Source of the DNA: Lutibacter sp.
GTDB taxonomy: Bacteria; Bacteroidota; Bacteroidia; Flavobacteriales; Flavobacteriaceae
Length of the DNA: 53,850 bases
Direction: 5' to 3'
Assembly: GCA_021647265.1 (NCBI GenBank)
Contig: JAKIVA010000012.1
Coordinates: forward strand, 1 to 53,850
The notes under the pieces were generated by a model, which had not been told where the DNA came from, did not search any database, and saw only the letters and a program-made list of their open reading frames with translations. The position numbers and the translations under genes are program-made. Each line of letters begins with the position of its first letter. The stretch's first letter is position 1. Shown piece by piece: positions 1 through 8,900 of the stretch.

Positions 1-104
1 GATTTGATGTTGAAATTGAGCAATTTGGTAAAAGTTTTGGTACCCACGATTTTAAAGAAGGAACCACCGCTTTTTTAGAAAAACGAAAACCAAATTTTGA
101 ATAG
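1..104 (+). CDS. Enoyl-CoA hydratase/isomerase family protein, C-terminal end (partial)
   Basis: Only the last 33 codons are in the window, read from base 3 and ending at TAG 102-104. The peptide ends GTTAFLEKRKPNFE, which matches the usual C-terminus of crotonase-fold enoyl-CoA hydratases, where the segment E-G-x-x-A-F-x-E-K-R-x-P is conserved. The family hydrates 2-enoyl-CoA in fatty-acid or 3-hydroxybutyryl-CoA metabolism in the cytoplasm. The catalytic residues lie outside the window, so the exact substrate class cannot be told. Confidence 0.75.
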   Translation, partial: FDVEIEQFGKSFGTHDFKEGTTAFLEKRKPNFE

Positions 105-176
105 TATTTATAACTTTATTACAAGTTAGCAACAAGCTGAAAATGACATCCATAATTCAAGAACTTAACGCAACAA

Positions 177-653
177 ATGTCACTAAAAGAAGTTAAAAAG
201 GAATTAAATAAAATGGACAAAGCTGAAATCATCAAAATGGTTTCGGAGATGTACAAAAAAATATCTACTGTGAAAACCTATTTAGATGTTTTCGTGACTG
301 GAGAAATTAAACATCTAATTGAAAAATATAAAAATGAAATTGAAAGATATATTTATCCAAACGGGAGAAATATGGATTTACGCGAAGTTGAAGCACGAAA
401 AATAATTCGAAATGTGAGAAAACTGAAAATTACAGAACTCAATGTAGAATTGGAATTACATTATGTAAAATGTTGCTTGGAAATTATTGAAGATTTCGGA
501 TATTGGGATGAGAATTATTACATAGCCTTAGAAAAAATATTTTACAATGCAATGAACGGAATTTCTGAATTAGGAATGAATGAAAAATATGAAGAACAGA
601 TTAGAGTAGTCTCACATAAAGCAAGTGAATTTGGAATAGAACTTGACTATTAG
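177..653 (+). CDS. DUF6155 family protein
   Basis: A 158-residue, charged, mostly helical soluble protein with no signal peptide or membrane segment. The N-terminal pattern SLKEVKKELNKMDKAEII, followed by a segment on Y-x-D-x-F and the F-P/Y-P-N-G-R region near residue 62, resembles the DUF6155 family common in Bacteroidota; its function is unknown. The family assignment is from memory of the pattern. ATG 177 is the first in-frame start and has no Shine-Dalgarno, which is normal here. The gene sits alone between accessory-type intergenic repeats, upstream of a toxin-antitoxin pair, so it is probably part of the exchangeable gene pool rather than of a pathway. Confidence 0.6.
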   Translation: MSLKEVKKELNKMDKAEIIKMVSEMYKKISTVKTYLDVFVTGEIKHLIEKYKNEIERYIYPNGRNMDLREVEARKIIRNVRKLKITELNVELELHYVKCCLEIIEDFGYWDENYYIALEKIFYNAMNGISELGMNEKYEEQIRVVSHKASEFGIELDY

Positions 654-674
654 TTTGAATAAAAAGCCAGTTGC

Positions 675-810
675 CAACACCGTATAAAATTCATGTTTAA
701 ATTTGATTTAGTACAAAATGATAAACATTCAACTAACGATTTGCTTCAACCTAAAAATCTCTGATTTTTCAGTCGCACAAATCTTATAAAAGCCCGTTGT
801 AACACATACC
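675..810. repeat. Cassette-boundary-like repeat, copy 1, with hairpin
   Basis: Bases 675-725 recur at 1538-1589 with about 46 of 52 positions identical, beginning CAACACC and including the block ATTTAGTACAAAATGA. Downstream lies a nested stem: AAAAATC (753-759) pairs with GATTTTT (763-769) and GATTTG (738-743) pairs with CAAATC (778-783). The unit ends near CCGTTGTAACAC (about 797-808). Repeats of this kind, between unrelated small genes, are familiar in Bacteroidota accessory regions. The layout recalls an integron attC site (AAC side, folded middle, GTT side), but the consensus core is not met, so that is only a hypothesis. Confidence 0.6.
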
Positions 811-849
811 TGAAAAAAATTTAGAACTTCAAAAAAAATACATTTGAAT

Positions 850-880
850 TTTGAAAATAGTAACTTTTAAGTTACCTTTA
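850..880 (+). promoter_or_regulatory. Promoter of the toxin-antitoxin operon with palindromic operator
   Basis: A TTTG element (850-853) is followed after exactly 19 bases by TACCTTTA (873-880), one base from the flavobacterial TAnnTTTG -7 box. Between and into the -7 box lies an inverted repeat, GTAACTT-TT-AAGTTAC (860-875), with perfect 7-bp arms. Such a site is where the antitoxin would be expected to bind to repress its own operon. The start ATG (886) is only five bases beyond the -7 box, so the mRNA should be leaderless or nearly so. Confidence 0.65.
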
Positions 881-885
881 CTTAA

Positions 886-1230
886 ATGGAGAAAGTTAGA
901 GAAGTAATTGCATATAAAAATCATTTTGAGGATTTCTTACTTGCTCAACCTATTAAGGTACAGGACAAGATATACAAAGTGATTGAAATAATCGAAACAT
1001 ACGAAAGAGTGCCTTCGACTTATCTCAAAGCAATTATTGGAACTAAAGGACTTTACGAAGCCAGAATTAAATTAGGCTCGAATATTTGGCGTGTTTTTTG
1101 CTTTTTCGATAAAGGAAAACTTGTAATCCTATTAAACGGATTTACAAAGAAAACACAGAAAACACCGAAAAAGGAAATTAACAAAGCTATTACATTAATG
1201 AATTCGTATTATGAAGACAAAAACAAATAA
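886..1230 (+). CDS. Type II toxin, RelE/HigB-like (phage Gp49-like family)
   Basis: A 114-residue basic protein with the RelE/ParE-fold pattern of the Gp49-like/HigB group: helix-rich N-terminus, then G-L-Y-E-A-R-I-K near residues 65-72, W-R-V-F-C-F-F-D near 78-85, and L-L-N-G-F-T-K-K-T-x-K-T-P about 92-105, the typical end of HigB toxins. Toxins of this family cut mRNA, usually in translating ribosomes. It is the first gene of a two-gene operon with an XRE antitoxin starting one base after its stop, the toxin-first order of hig systems. The promoter carries a palindromic operator. Activity has not been tested. Confidence 0.85.
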   Translation: MEKVREVIAYKNHFEDFLLAQPIKVQDKIYKVIEIIETYERVPSTYLKAIIGTKGLYEARIKLGSNIWRVFCFFDKGKLVILLNGFTKKTQKTPKKEINKAITLMNSYYEDKNK

Positions 1231-1231
1231 A

Positions 1232-1522
1232 ATGGAAACCAAAAGTTGGAAAGATATTAAGGATTCCGTTTACGGAAAAAAAGGAACTGAACGCAGAGAC
1301 GAACTCGACAGAGATTTTGAATCGTTTAAAATAGGTTTACTTTTAAGAAATGCGCGAGAAGAAAAAAATCTTACTCAAGAGCAACTTGGAGAACTTGTTA
1401 ATAAAAAGCGAACATATATTTCTCGTGTTGAAAATAATGGTAGCAATTTGACTTTAAAAACATTGTTTGACATCGTTGAAAAAGGACTTGGAGGGAAAGT
1501 AAATATCTCAATAGAAGTCTAA
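1232..1522 (+). CDS. HigA-like XRE-family antitoxin
   Basis: A 96-residue protein from ATG 1232; an in-frame ATG at 1211 would add seven residues and overlap the toxin gene. I prefer 1232 because it lies one base past the toxin stop, allowing stop-start coupling, and because METKSWKDIKDSVYGKKGT looks like the normal family N-terminus. Residues about 38-90 form a helix-turn-helix (LLLRNAREEKNLTQEQLGEL followed by a recognition helix KKRTYISRVEN). The protein should neutralise the upstream toxin and repress the operon through the palindrome at 860-875. Confidence 0.85.
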   Translation: METKSWKDIKDSVYGKKGTERRDELDRDFESFKIGLLLRNAREEKNLTQEQLGELVNKKRTYISRVENNGSNLTLKTLFDIVEKGLGGKVNISIEV

Positions 1523-1537
1523 ATAAAGTACGTATTA

Positions 1538-1589
1538 CAACACCTCATAAAATTTATGCTTAAATTTGGATTTAGTACAAAATGACAAA
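1538..1589. repeat. Cassette-boundary-like repeat, copy 2
   Basis: This 52-base block repeats 675-725: CAACACCTCATAAAATTTAT here against CAACACCGTATAAAATTCAT there, then the shared block ATTTAGTACAAAATGA. It follows the toxin-antitoxin pair and precedes the WG-repeat gene, so each accessory unit has one copy behind it. The hairpin half seen in copy 1 is missing here, so this copy is shorter or decayed. Confidence 0.6.
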
Positions 1590-1657
1590 AATATTATAAA
1601 AACTTATTTGCTATAAGTAGATAAAAAAAGAAAATATTATTTAACAAACTAATTGAT

Positions 1658-2905
1658 ATGAAAAACAAAAGCCTATTATTAATTGCATTAATTATTCTTT
1701 GTAACCAATCTTTTTCTCAAAATAAGATTAAACCGGATATAAATATTATGAATTTTCTTGGTAGAACTCCTCAAAAAATAGGAAGCAATACTCTACCAGA
1801 CAATCTTATAAAAATTTTATATTATAAAATTCAACCCGATAGTTTCCCTAAAATTGGGTATATGGATAAGGAAGGGAAAATACTGATACAGCCAAAGTAT
1901 AATATGGGATTAGACTTTTATGATAATTACGCAAATATTATAAAAGATTCTATATATGGATATATTAGTAAAGATGGAACAGAAACGTTGTTTAAACAAT
2001 ATGATGAAACTTTCTTTTATTATGGAAATACTGGAATAGCAAAAAAAAACCGTAAGCAAGGTTTAATCGATAGGAAAGGTAATCCTATCACAAAATTTGA
2101 TAATAAGATGATTGAGATTTTTGGGTTTAATCGCTTTAAACTATATGATAAAAATAGAAAGATTAAAATCTTAGATGAGAAAGGAAACGTCATATTTCAA
2201 AATAAATTAACTGTTAATATAAAAAGCCACTATTTTGAATCAGATTCATCACTAGTTTATGAAGAAATAATTGAAAATAAAAAATTAAAAGGACTTATTA
2301 ATTTAGATGAAAAGATAATTCTAAAGCCAACGTATGAAAATATTTATTTTATAAATGATGCATCTTTTTTTGCTGTCAAAAAAGACAATAAATGGGGTTT
2401 TATTGATAAGTTAGGAAATGAAATAATCCCTTTAATTTATGACAAGGTTGGGTTCAATATCAATGACGATTTAATACCTGTTATGAAATCAAAAAAGTGG
2501 GGATTTATAAATAGAAAAAATGAAATTATAATTCCATTTGTATATGATGAAGCACATGCATTTATGGATGGTTTAGCTTTTGTTAAAAAAGAAAAAAATT
2601 ATGGCTGTATTGATAAAAAAAACAATATTAAAATTCCGTTTAATCTTGAAAAAACAGGTTTTCCATTTTTTACAAATAAAATGGCATTATTCAAAAAAGA
2701 TAATAAATATGGGTTTATTAATAAAAATGGTAAAGTAAAAATTCATGCTATCTATGACAAAGCTTACCCGTTTATAAATGGAATTGCATACGTTGAACTT
2801 CATGGAAAAGCTGGTTATATAAATAAAAAAGGTAGAGAAATAATACCTATCAAATACAAACAACTTTGGTTTGAAAGTGAAGGAATGATAAAATTTGCAG
2901 AATAG
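1658..2905 (+). CDS. WG-repeat protein with signal peptide
   Basis: A 415-residue protein beginning with a Sec signal peptide (hydrophobic residues 5-17, cleavage after about SFSQ). The body consists of WG repeats of roughly 35-45 residues: units such as KKDNKWGFIDKLGNEIIPLI, KSKKWGFINRKNEIIIPFVY, DNKYGFINKNGKVKI and KAGYINKKGREIIPIKY. WG repeats (PF14903) form beta-rich folds in secreted or surface proteins, often in polymorphic accessory loci, and have no fixed function. The N-terminal repeats are diverged. The gene follows a cassette-type repeat and has no obvious partner. Confidence 0.8.
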   Translation: MKNKSLLLIALIILCNQSFSQNKIKPDINIMNFLGRTPQKIGSNTLPDNLIKILYYKIQPDSFPKIGYMDKEGKILIQPKYNMGLDFYDNYANIIKDSIYGYISKDGTETLFKQYDETFFYYGNTGIAKKNRKQGLIDRKGNPITKFDNKMIEIFGFNRFKLYDKNRKIKILDEKGNVIFQNKLTVNIKSHYFESDSSLVYEEIIENKKLKGLINLDEKIILKPTYENIYFINDASFFAVKKDNKWGFIDKLGNEIIPLIYDKVGFNINDDLIPVMKSKKWGFINRKNEIIIPFVYDEAHAFMDGLAFVKKEKNYGCIDKKNNIKIPFNLEKTGFPFFTNKMALFKKDNKYGFINKNGKVKIHAIYDKAYPFINGIAYVELHGKAGYINKKGREIIPIKYKQLWFESEGMIKFAE

Positions 2906-3076
2906 TCTATAGTTAATAATACATATTCAAAATTGCTAAATCCAATAATATGGAATATTTCTAACTATCAACAAAAGTCAAAAAATAGGATTTTTAAACT
3001 GTACAAATCATTATACAAACTCGTTTACAAAAGTATTATTTAAAAAATGGTAATTAGTTAGAGAATATAAACAGAA

Positions 3077-3730
3077 TTATTTAAGCCCATTCCATTCATC
3101 ATAAAACTGCTGAAGAAAAACTTCCATATAAGTGTGTCTTTCTTCGGCAATTTTTTTACCGGTCTGTGTGTTCATTTTCTCTTTTAACAACAATAATTTT
3201 TCATAAAAATGGTTGATTGTAGGAGCTTTAGAGTTTTTATATTCTTCTTTAGTTTGATTTAGTTTTGGGGGTATTTCAGGGTCATATAGTACCCTGTTTT
3301 TAAATCCTCCATAATTAAAACAACGTGCAACACCTATAGCTCCAATAGCATCCAATCTGTCAGCATCTTGAATAACATCTAATTCCGGAGATGTAAATTT
3401 TTGCTTAAAATTACCTCCTTTAAAGGAAATATTTGAAATAATATGTTCAATATGCATAATAATTTTAGCACTAATTTGTTGACTTTTTAAAAAGTCGCTA
3501 GCAATTTTTGGGCCAATGGTTTCATCTCCATTGTGAAATTTTGAATCGGCAATATCATGTAGTAAAGCTCCTAATTCAACAATAAATAAATCAACATTTT
3601 CATGTTGAGCTATTAACTTGGAATTATTCCAAACACGCAATATATGAAACCAGTCATGGCCACCTTCAGCATTTTTTAAGGTAGCTTTAACAAAGGTTTG
3701 TGTATTGGAAATTATTTGTTGTTTATTCAT
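3077..3730 (-). CDS. HD-domain phosphohydrolase (YedJ-like)
   Basis: A 217-residue soluble protein. The metal-binding HD pattern is complete: GGHDWFHILRVW near residue 23, LLHDIADSKF near residue 55, H-I-E-H-I-I-S-N about residue 94, and V-I-Q-D-A-D-R-L-D-A-I-G near residue 118. These residues fit the HD hydrolase group of E. coli YedJ, which acts on nucleotide or other phosphate esters; the true substrate is unknown. The gene is transcribed alone and preceded by a fold-back repeat at 3745-3879. Confidence 0.85.
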   Translation of the reverse strand: MNKQQIISNTQTFVKATLKNAEGGHDWFHILRVWNNSKLIAQHENVDLFIVELGALLHDIADSKFHNGDETIGPKIASDFLKSQQISAKIIMHIEHIISNISFKGGNFKQKFTSPELDVIQDADRLDAIGAIGVARCFNYGGFKNRVLYDPEIPPKLNQTKEEYKNSKAPTINHFYEKLLLLKEKMNTQTGKKIAEERHTYMEVFLQQFYDEWNGLK

Positions 3731-3744
3731 TTTCTAAAAATAAA

Positions 3745-3879
3745 AAGAGGCTGTCTAAAAAGTGTCATTCTGAATGTAAATGAAGAATCTTCTTAAAATT
3801 AAACACTGATATATCAAGATGTTGAGATTTTTCACTTTATTCAAAATAACAAGTATAATTGCTTTTCAGACAGCCTCTT
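3745..3879. repeat. 135-bp MITE-like fold-back repeat
   Basis: The ends are an 18-bp inverted repeat, AAGAGGCTGTCTAAAAAG (3745-3762) against CTTTTCAGACAGCCTCTT (3862-3879), 17 of 18 matching. The pairing continues inward: TGTCATTCTGAATGTAAATG on the left is echoed, inverted and imperfect, by the stretch ending TTATTCAAAATAACA on the right, with about ten unpaired bases. So nearly the whole element can fold on itself. TGTCATTCTGAA-type motifs are widespread intergenic repeats in Bacteroidota. It lies between two minus-strand genes and has no coding capacity. Confidence 0.75.
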
Positions 3880-3903
3880 GAAAATATATTTTTCAAGATT
3901 TTA

Positions 3904-4293
3904 TTAATAAATTGCAGTACATTTCCCATTAACACAAGCAAGTTCTGTAGGTGGTAATACAACAGAACAATCAGAAATAATATGCCATTTTATATTAAAT
4001 GCAGCTTCCTTTTTGTTATAAGCAGCTACTTTTTCTTTTAGCAATCCAACATTAATAGAAGTGTTAAATACTAAATAACTCCAAGGGCCTCCGCAAGGCT
4101 TACTACCAAAGGCAATAAAACTACAAGTCGTATTTTCAGTACAAGTTTCTTTAGAAACTAATAGTTCAATTTCTTCTTTCAAATTGTTTAATTCAAGCCG
4201 ATCTTCTTCTTCCAGGCTAATTTCAGAATTACTAGAGCAACTTATGGTTACTAATATTACAATTGTTTTTATGATGTGTTTAAAAGCTTTCAT
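3904..4293 (-). CDS. Small lipoprotein, conserved Cys-rich
   Basis: A 129-residue protein with a lipoprotein signal: basic start, hydrophobic helix, then the lipobox TISC with the lipidated Cys near residue 19. The mature part holds an acidic coiled segment (about 25-48), then a folded domain with seven cysteines (ETCTENTTCSF, SKPCGG, SDCSV, LACVNGKC), probably disulfide-bonded in the periplasm. The central GSKPCGGPWSYLVF followed by a C-terminal Cys pair is a pattern I associate with a small family of flavobacterial lipoproteins of unknown role. Confidence 0.65.
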   Translation of the reverse strand: MKAFKHIIKTIVILVTISCSSNSEISLEEEDRLELNNLKEEIELLVSKETCTENTTCSFIAFGSKPCGGPWSYLVFNTSINVGLLKEKVAAYNKKEAAFNIKWHIISDCSVVLPPTELACVNGKCTAIY

Positions 4294-4334
4294 ATTTTTT
4301 AATTACTCACAAAAAATTAATAAAAGATAATAAT

Positions 4335-4745
4335 TTAGCAATACTCTTCATAAGCTCCAGCTAAATTTGAAGCAATAACTTCAGCAGGTCTTCCTTCAAT
4401 ATGGTGGCGTTCTAGCATATGAACCAATACACCGTCTTTAAATAATGCAATTGAAGGTGATGATGGAGGAAAAGGAACCATGTTTTCACGAGCTTTTGCT
4501 GTGGCATCAGCGTCTACTCCTGCAAAAACGGTAACCAAATTAGTAGGCGTTTTATCATATTGCAGAGAAAGAACTGCTCCAGGGCGAGCTGTGCCTGCAG
4601 CACAACCACAAACAGAGTTTACAACAACTAACGTTGTTCCTTCTTTTTTTAAAGCTTCTTCTACTTCTTGAGCTGTATGAAGTGACGTAAAACCTACATT
4701 TTCTAGCTCTTCTTGCATTGGTTTTACCAATTCAGGTGGATACAT
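4335..4745 (-). CDS. Bacilliredoxin, BrxA/BrxB family
   Basis: A 136-residue thioredoxin-fold protein of the BrxA/BrxB (YphP/YqiW, DUF1094) family. It starts MYPPELVKPMQEELENVGF and has the active-site motif VNSVCGCAAG near residues 43-53, where the CGC pair takes part in thiol exchange. Other family blocks are ARPGAVLSLQ, TVFAGVDADATAKAR and PSSPSIALFKDG. In Firmicutes these enzymes remove bacillithiol from proteins; some Bacteroidota also make bacillithiol, so that role is plausible but inferred. A -7 box lies upstream (4781-4788). Confidence 0.92.
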   Translation of the reverse strand: MYPPELVKPMQEELENVGFTSLHTAQEVEEALKKEGTTLVVVNSVCGCAAGTARPGAVLSLQYDKTPTNLVTVFAGVDADATAKARENMVPFPPSSPSIALFKDGVLVHMLERHHIEGRPAEVIASNLAGAYEEYC

Positions 4746-4780
4746 ATTTTTATTTTTTTAGTTACATTAAATTTAAGGTA

Positions 4781-4788
4781 CAAACCTA
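4781..4788 (-). promoter_or_regulatory. -7 promoter box for the bacilliredoxin gene
   Basis: On the minus strand this reads TAGGTTTG, a full match to TAnnTTTG, 36 bases before the start codon. A TTTC lies at almost the -33 distance rather than the ideal TTTG, so the upstream element is weak. Confidence 0.5.
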
Positions 4789-4915
4789 CATAATTTTTTT
4801 GTTTTGAAATTATTTTAAAAACAAAAAACACTCAAAACAACCACGTTTACAAATAATTATAAATATTTTAACAACAGTAACAAATATTAATAGAAAGGTT
4901 ACTAACAATTAGATG

Positions 4916-4923
4916 TATATTTG
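4916..4923 (+). promoter_or_regulatory. -7 promoter box for the TerB/DnaJ gene
   Basis: TATATTTG matches the flavobacterial -7 consensus and stands 17 bases before ATG 4941. No good TTTG is seen at the -33 position. Confidence 0.5.
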
Positions 4924-4940
4924 AAAATTAAAAAATAAAT

Positions 4941-5681
4941 ATGGCAAATTTTATTAAATGGCTTGGGGCTGGCTTAGGCTTTACCTTAGGCGGGCCTATT
5001 GGAAGTATTTTAGGTTATGCTGTTGGAAATTTAATTGATGGCTTTACAAAAGGAGATGTTGAAAGAGCTAAAGCATATAGAAATACAAGTAGAACAAGCC
5101 ATTCAGGCGATTTTGAGATTAGTTTACTGCTGTTATCTTCCGTAGTAATTAAAGCTGATGGTAAAGTAGACCAAAGAGAATTGTCTTATGTAAGAAATCA
5201 TTTTATAAAAATGTATGGAGAGGAAAGAGCCAATAATGCATTTAAATTATTTAAAGGATTTATAAAAAATAATAAAATTTCTACAAGGCAAGTTTGCCTA
5301 CAAATTAGACAAAATTTAACACATGCTTCTCGATTGCAATTAATTCATTTTTTATTTGGCATTGCAAAATCTGATGGTTTTGTCAACGAAGCTGAAGTAA
5401 ATTCAATTAAAACAATTGCGAGTTATTTATTTATAAGTCAATACGATTTTGAATCTATAAAAGCAATGTTTTACAGTAGTTCTGAAAGTGCATATCAAAT
5501 TTTAGGAGTTGATAAAACGGCAAGCAACGAAGAAATTAAACTTGCATATAGAAAAATGGTAAAAAAATACCATCCAGATAAACTACAACATTTAGGAGAA
5601 GAACATGTTAAAGGAGCCGAAGAAAAATTTAGACAAGTTCAAAAAGCCTATGAAAACTTACAAAAAGAACGAAAAATTTAG
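4941..5681 (+). CDS. TerB-like and DnaJ-domain protein (DjlA-type)
   Basis: A 246-residue protein in three parts. Residues 1-35 are a glycine-rich hydrophobic segment (GAGLGFTLGGPIGSILGYAV), as in DjlA-like proteins that insert in the membrane. Residues about 55-165 form a TerB-like helical domain with the acidic metal-type motifs KADGKVDQRE and KSDGFVNEAE. Residues about 185-246 are a J domain with the essential HPD in KKYHPDKLQH. J domains stimulate DnaK, so this is probably a membrane-tethered co-chaperone. It is monocistronic, with its own -7 box. Confidence 0.85.
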   Translation: MANFIKWLGAGLGFTLGGPIGSILGYAVGNLIDGFTKGDVERAKAYRNTSRTSHSGDFEISLLLLSSVVIKADGKVDQRELSYVRNHFIKMYGEERANNAFKLFKGFIKNNKISTRQVCLQIRQNLTHASRLQLIHFLFGIAKSDGFVNEAEVNSIKTIASYLFISQYDFESIKAMFYSSSESAYQILGVDKTASNEEIKLAYRKMVKKYHPDKLQHLGEEHVKGAEEKFRQVQKAYENLQKERKI

Positions 5682-5855
5682 CAACTGTTTAATTTTTTAT
5701 TGAGATATAATTTTATAGAAATAAGAGTTTACTTTTAGATACGTTTAAAATCCTTTTTTTTATATAAATAACTTATTCTTAAATGAAATTCTTTAAGCTT
5801 TTATATAAGAATTCAAAATAATTTACTAAATCATTTTTACAGCTAAAATATACAC

Positions 5856-5886
5856 AAATTTAAAGTTAAATTAAAACTTTAAATTT
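5856..5886. repeat. Perfect 12-bp inverted repeat upstream of ileS
   Basis: AAATTTAAAGTT (5856-5867), a 7-base spacer, and AACTTTAAATTT (5875-5886) pair perfectly. It lies 94 bases before the ileS start in the 298-base gap 5682-5979, which holds no gene. No T-tract follows, so it is not a standard terminator; it could be an operator or an mRNA structure. AT-rich sequence raises the chance of coincidence. Confidence 0.4.
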
Positions 5887-5945
5887 CAACGTATCAAGTG
5901 ATTAATTTTTTGCTATTTATAAAATGATATTTTCAATAAAATACG

Positions 5946-5953
5946 TAATTTCG
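5946..5953 (+). promoter_or_regulatory. Possible -7 box for ileS
   Basis: TAATTTCG differs from TAnnTTTG at one base and is placed 26 bases before ATG 5980, followed by GC as in other flavobacterial promoters. There is no clear -33 element, so the call is tentative. Confidence 0.35.
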
Positions 5954-5979
5954 CAAACTAATTGATTTAAAGGCTTAAA

Positions 5980-8900
5980 ATGAGTAAAAAATTTAGAGAA
6001 TATAAAGGGTTGAACCTCACTAAAGTAGCAGAAGAAACGTTGGAGGCTTGGGAAGCAGCTCATATTTTCGAGAAAAGTATAACTACAAGAGATGAAAATA
6101 AACCATTTGTATTTTTTGAAGGACCACCTTCTGCAAATGGATTACCAGGGATTCATCACGTAATGGCACGTGCAATCAAAGATATTTTTTGTAGGTATAA
6201 AACCCTACAAGGTTTTCAGGTTAAACGTAAAGCGGGTTGGGATACTCATGGGCTGCCAATTGAATTGGGCGTTGAAAAAGAATTAGGAATCACCAAAGAA
6301 GATATTGGTAAAAAAATTACCGTTGAACAATATAATGAAGCTTGTAAAAAAGCGGTAATGCGCTATACCGATGTTTGGGAAGATTTAACGCGCCGTATGG
6401 GACATTGGGTAGATATGCATGACCCGTATGTAACGTACAAACCAAAATATATGGAAACGGTTTGGTGGTTGTTAGCTCAATTATATAAAAAAGGATTAAT
6501 TTATAAAGGTTATACAATACAACCGTATTCACCAAAAGCAGGTACGGGATTAAGTTCACATGAATTAAATCAGCCAGGAACTTATCAAGATGTAACAGAT
6601 ACTACAGTTGTTGCACAATTTAAAGCGGTAAAAAACACATTACCTAATTTTTTACAAGAAGTAGATGGTAATATTTACTTTTTAGCTTGGACAACTACTC
6701 CTTGGACGTTACCTTCAAATACCGCATTAACCGTTGGTAAAAAAATAGATTATGTTGTTGTGAAATCGTTCAACCAATATACATTTAAACCTATCAATGT
6801 AATTTTAGCTAAAAACTTAGTTGAAAAGCAATTTTCAAAAAAATTCGTTGCTGTTGAAAAAGAAATGCAACTTTCAGAATATAAAGAGAGTGATAAAAAA
6901 ATTCCATACTTCATTGTAAAAGAGTTTAAGGGATTAGATTTTTTAGAGTCTAAATATGAACAGTTAATGCCTTATACACTTCCATATCAAAATCCTGAGA
7001 ATGCATTTAGAGTAATTGCAGGTGATTTTGTAACTACGGATGATGGTACGGGAATTGTACATACTGCTCCAACATTTGGTGCAGATGATGCCATGGTTGC
7101 TAAAAAAGCAACTCCTGAAATTCCTCCAATGCTCGTATTGGATGACAATGGAAACCCAGTGCCTTTGGTTAATTTACAAGGGAAATTCACCAAGCATATG
7201 AAAGAATATGCGGGGAAATATGTAAAAAATGAATATTATGTAGATGAACCAGCACCTGAACGTTCTTTAGATGTTGAAATTGCTATTCAGTTAAAAGAAG
7301 AAAATAAAGCATTCCATGTTGAAAAGTATCGTCACAGTTACCCACATTGTTGGAGAACTGATAAACCGATATTGTATTACCCATTAGACTCTTGGTTTAT
7401 AAAGGTAACCGACAAACGAGACAGAATGTTTGAATTGAATGAGACTATTAATTGGAAACCAAAATCAACAGGAGAAGGCCGCTTTGGTAATTGGTTAAAA
7501 AATGCAAATGATTGGAATTTATCTCGTTCTCGTTTTTGGGGAATCCCTTTACCTATTTGGAGAACAGAAGATGGTACCGAAGAAATTATGATAGGTTCTG
7601 TTGAAGAATTAAAAACAGAAATGCAGAAATCAGTAGAAGCTGGTTTTATGAAGAAGGATATTTTCGCCGATTTTGAAGTTGGAAATATGAGTGAAGAAAA
7701 CTATGATAAAATTGATTTACATAAAAATGTAGTTGATCGTATTACGCTAGTCTCTCCTTTAGGACAACCGATGAAACGTGAATCAGATTTAATTGACGTT
7801 TGGTTTGATTCTGGCTCAATGCCTTATGCACAATGGCATTACCCTTTTGAAAACAAGGCATTAATTGATGAAAATAAATTCTATCCAGCCGATTTTATTG
7901 CGGAAGGTGTTGATCAAACCCGAGGATGGTTTTATACCTTGCATGCAATTGGAACAATGGTTTTTGATTCAGTAGCGTATAAAAATGTAGTGTCTAACGG
8001 ACTGGTTTTAGACAAGGAAGGGAAAAAGATGTCAAAACGTTTAGGCAATGCTGTAGATCCATTTGAAACAATGGATAAATACGGTGCAGATGCTACACGA
8101 TGGTATATGATTTCAAATGCAAATCCCTGGGATAATTTAAAATTTGATATTGAAGGTATTGATGAAGTTAGACGCAAATTCTTTGGAACGTTATATAATA
8201 CCTATTCTTTCTTCTCATTATATGCTAATTTAGATGGGTTTACATATGCTGAAGATGAAATAGCTATTGAAAAAAGACCAGAAATAGACCGTTGGGTTCT
8301 TTCAGAATTAAATACATTGATAAAAAATGTAGAAAAATTTTACGAAGAATATGAACCTACCAGAGCAGCAAGGGCTATACAAGATTTTGTTTCAGAAAAT
8401 GTAAGTAATTGGTTTGTACGTTTAAGTAGAAGACGCTTTTGGAAAGGAGAATACGGACAAGATAAAATTTCAGCCTACCAAACATTGTATACGTGTATGG
8501 TTACAGTTGCTAAATTAGCATCACCAATTGCTCCATTTTTCATGGATAATCTTTACAAAGATTTAACAAGTGTTTCGGGAAAAGAAAATTTTGAATCCAT
8601 ACATTTAACTACTTTTCCAACGTATGATAAAAATTTGGTTGATAGCAAACTAGAACGTAAAATGCAACAAGCCCAAAAAATATCATCTATGGTTTTATCA
8701 TTGCGTAAAAAGGAAATGATTAAAGTACGTCAACCATTACAAAGAATAATGATTCCCGTATTGAATAACGAAGAAAGAGAAGAAATTTTAGCTGTTGAAA
8801 ACCTCATAAAATCGGAGGTAAATGTAAAAGAAATTGAGTTAATTGATGATGCTTCAGGTATATTGGTAAAAACCATAAAACCTAATTTTAAAGTACTTGG

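Noticed and set aside
675..810. A true integron attC site
   Set aside because: The ends lack the consensus RYYYAAC and GTTRRRY cores and no integrase gene is present; kept only as a cassette-like repeat.
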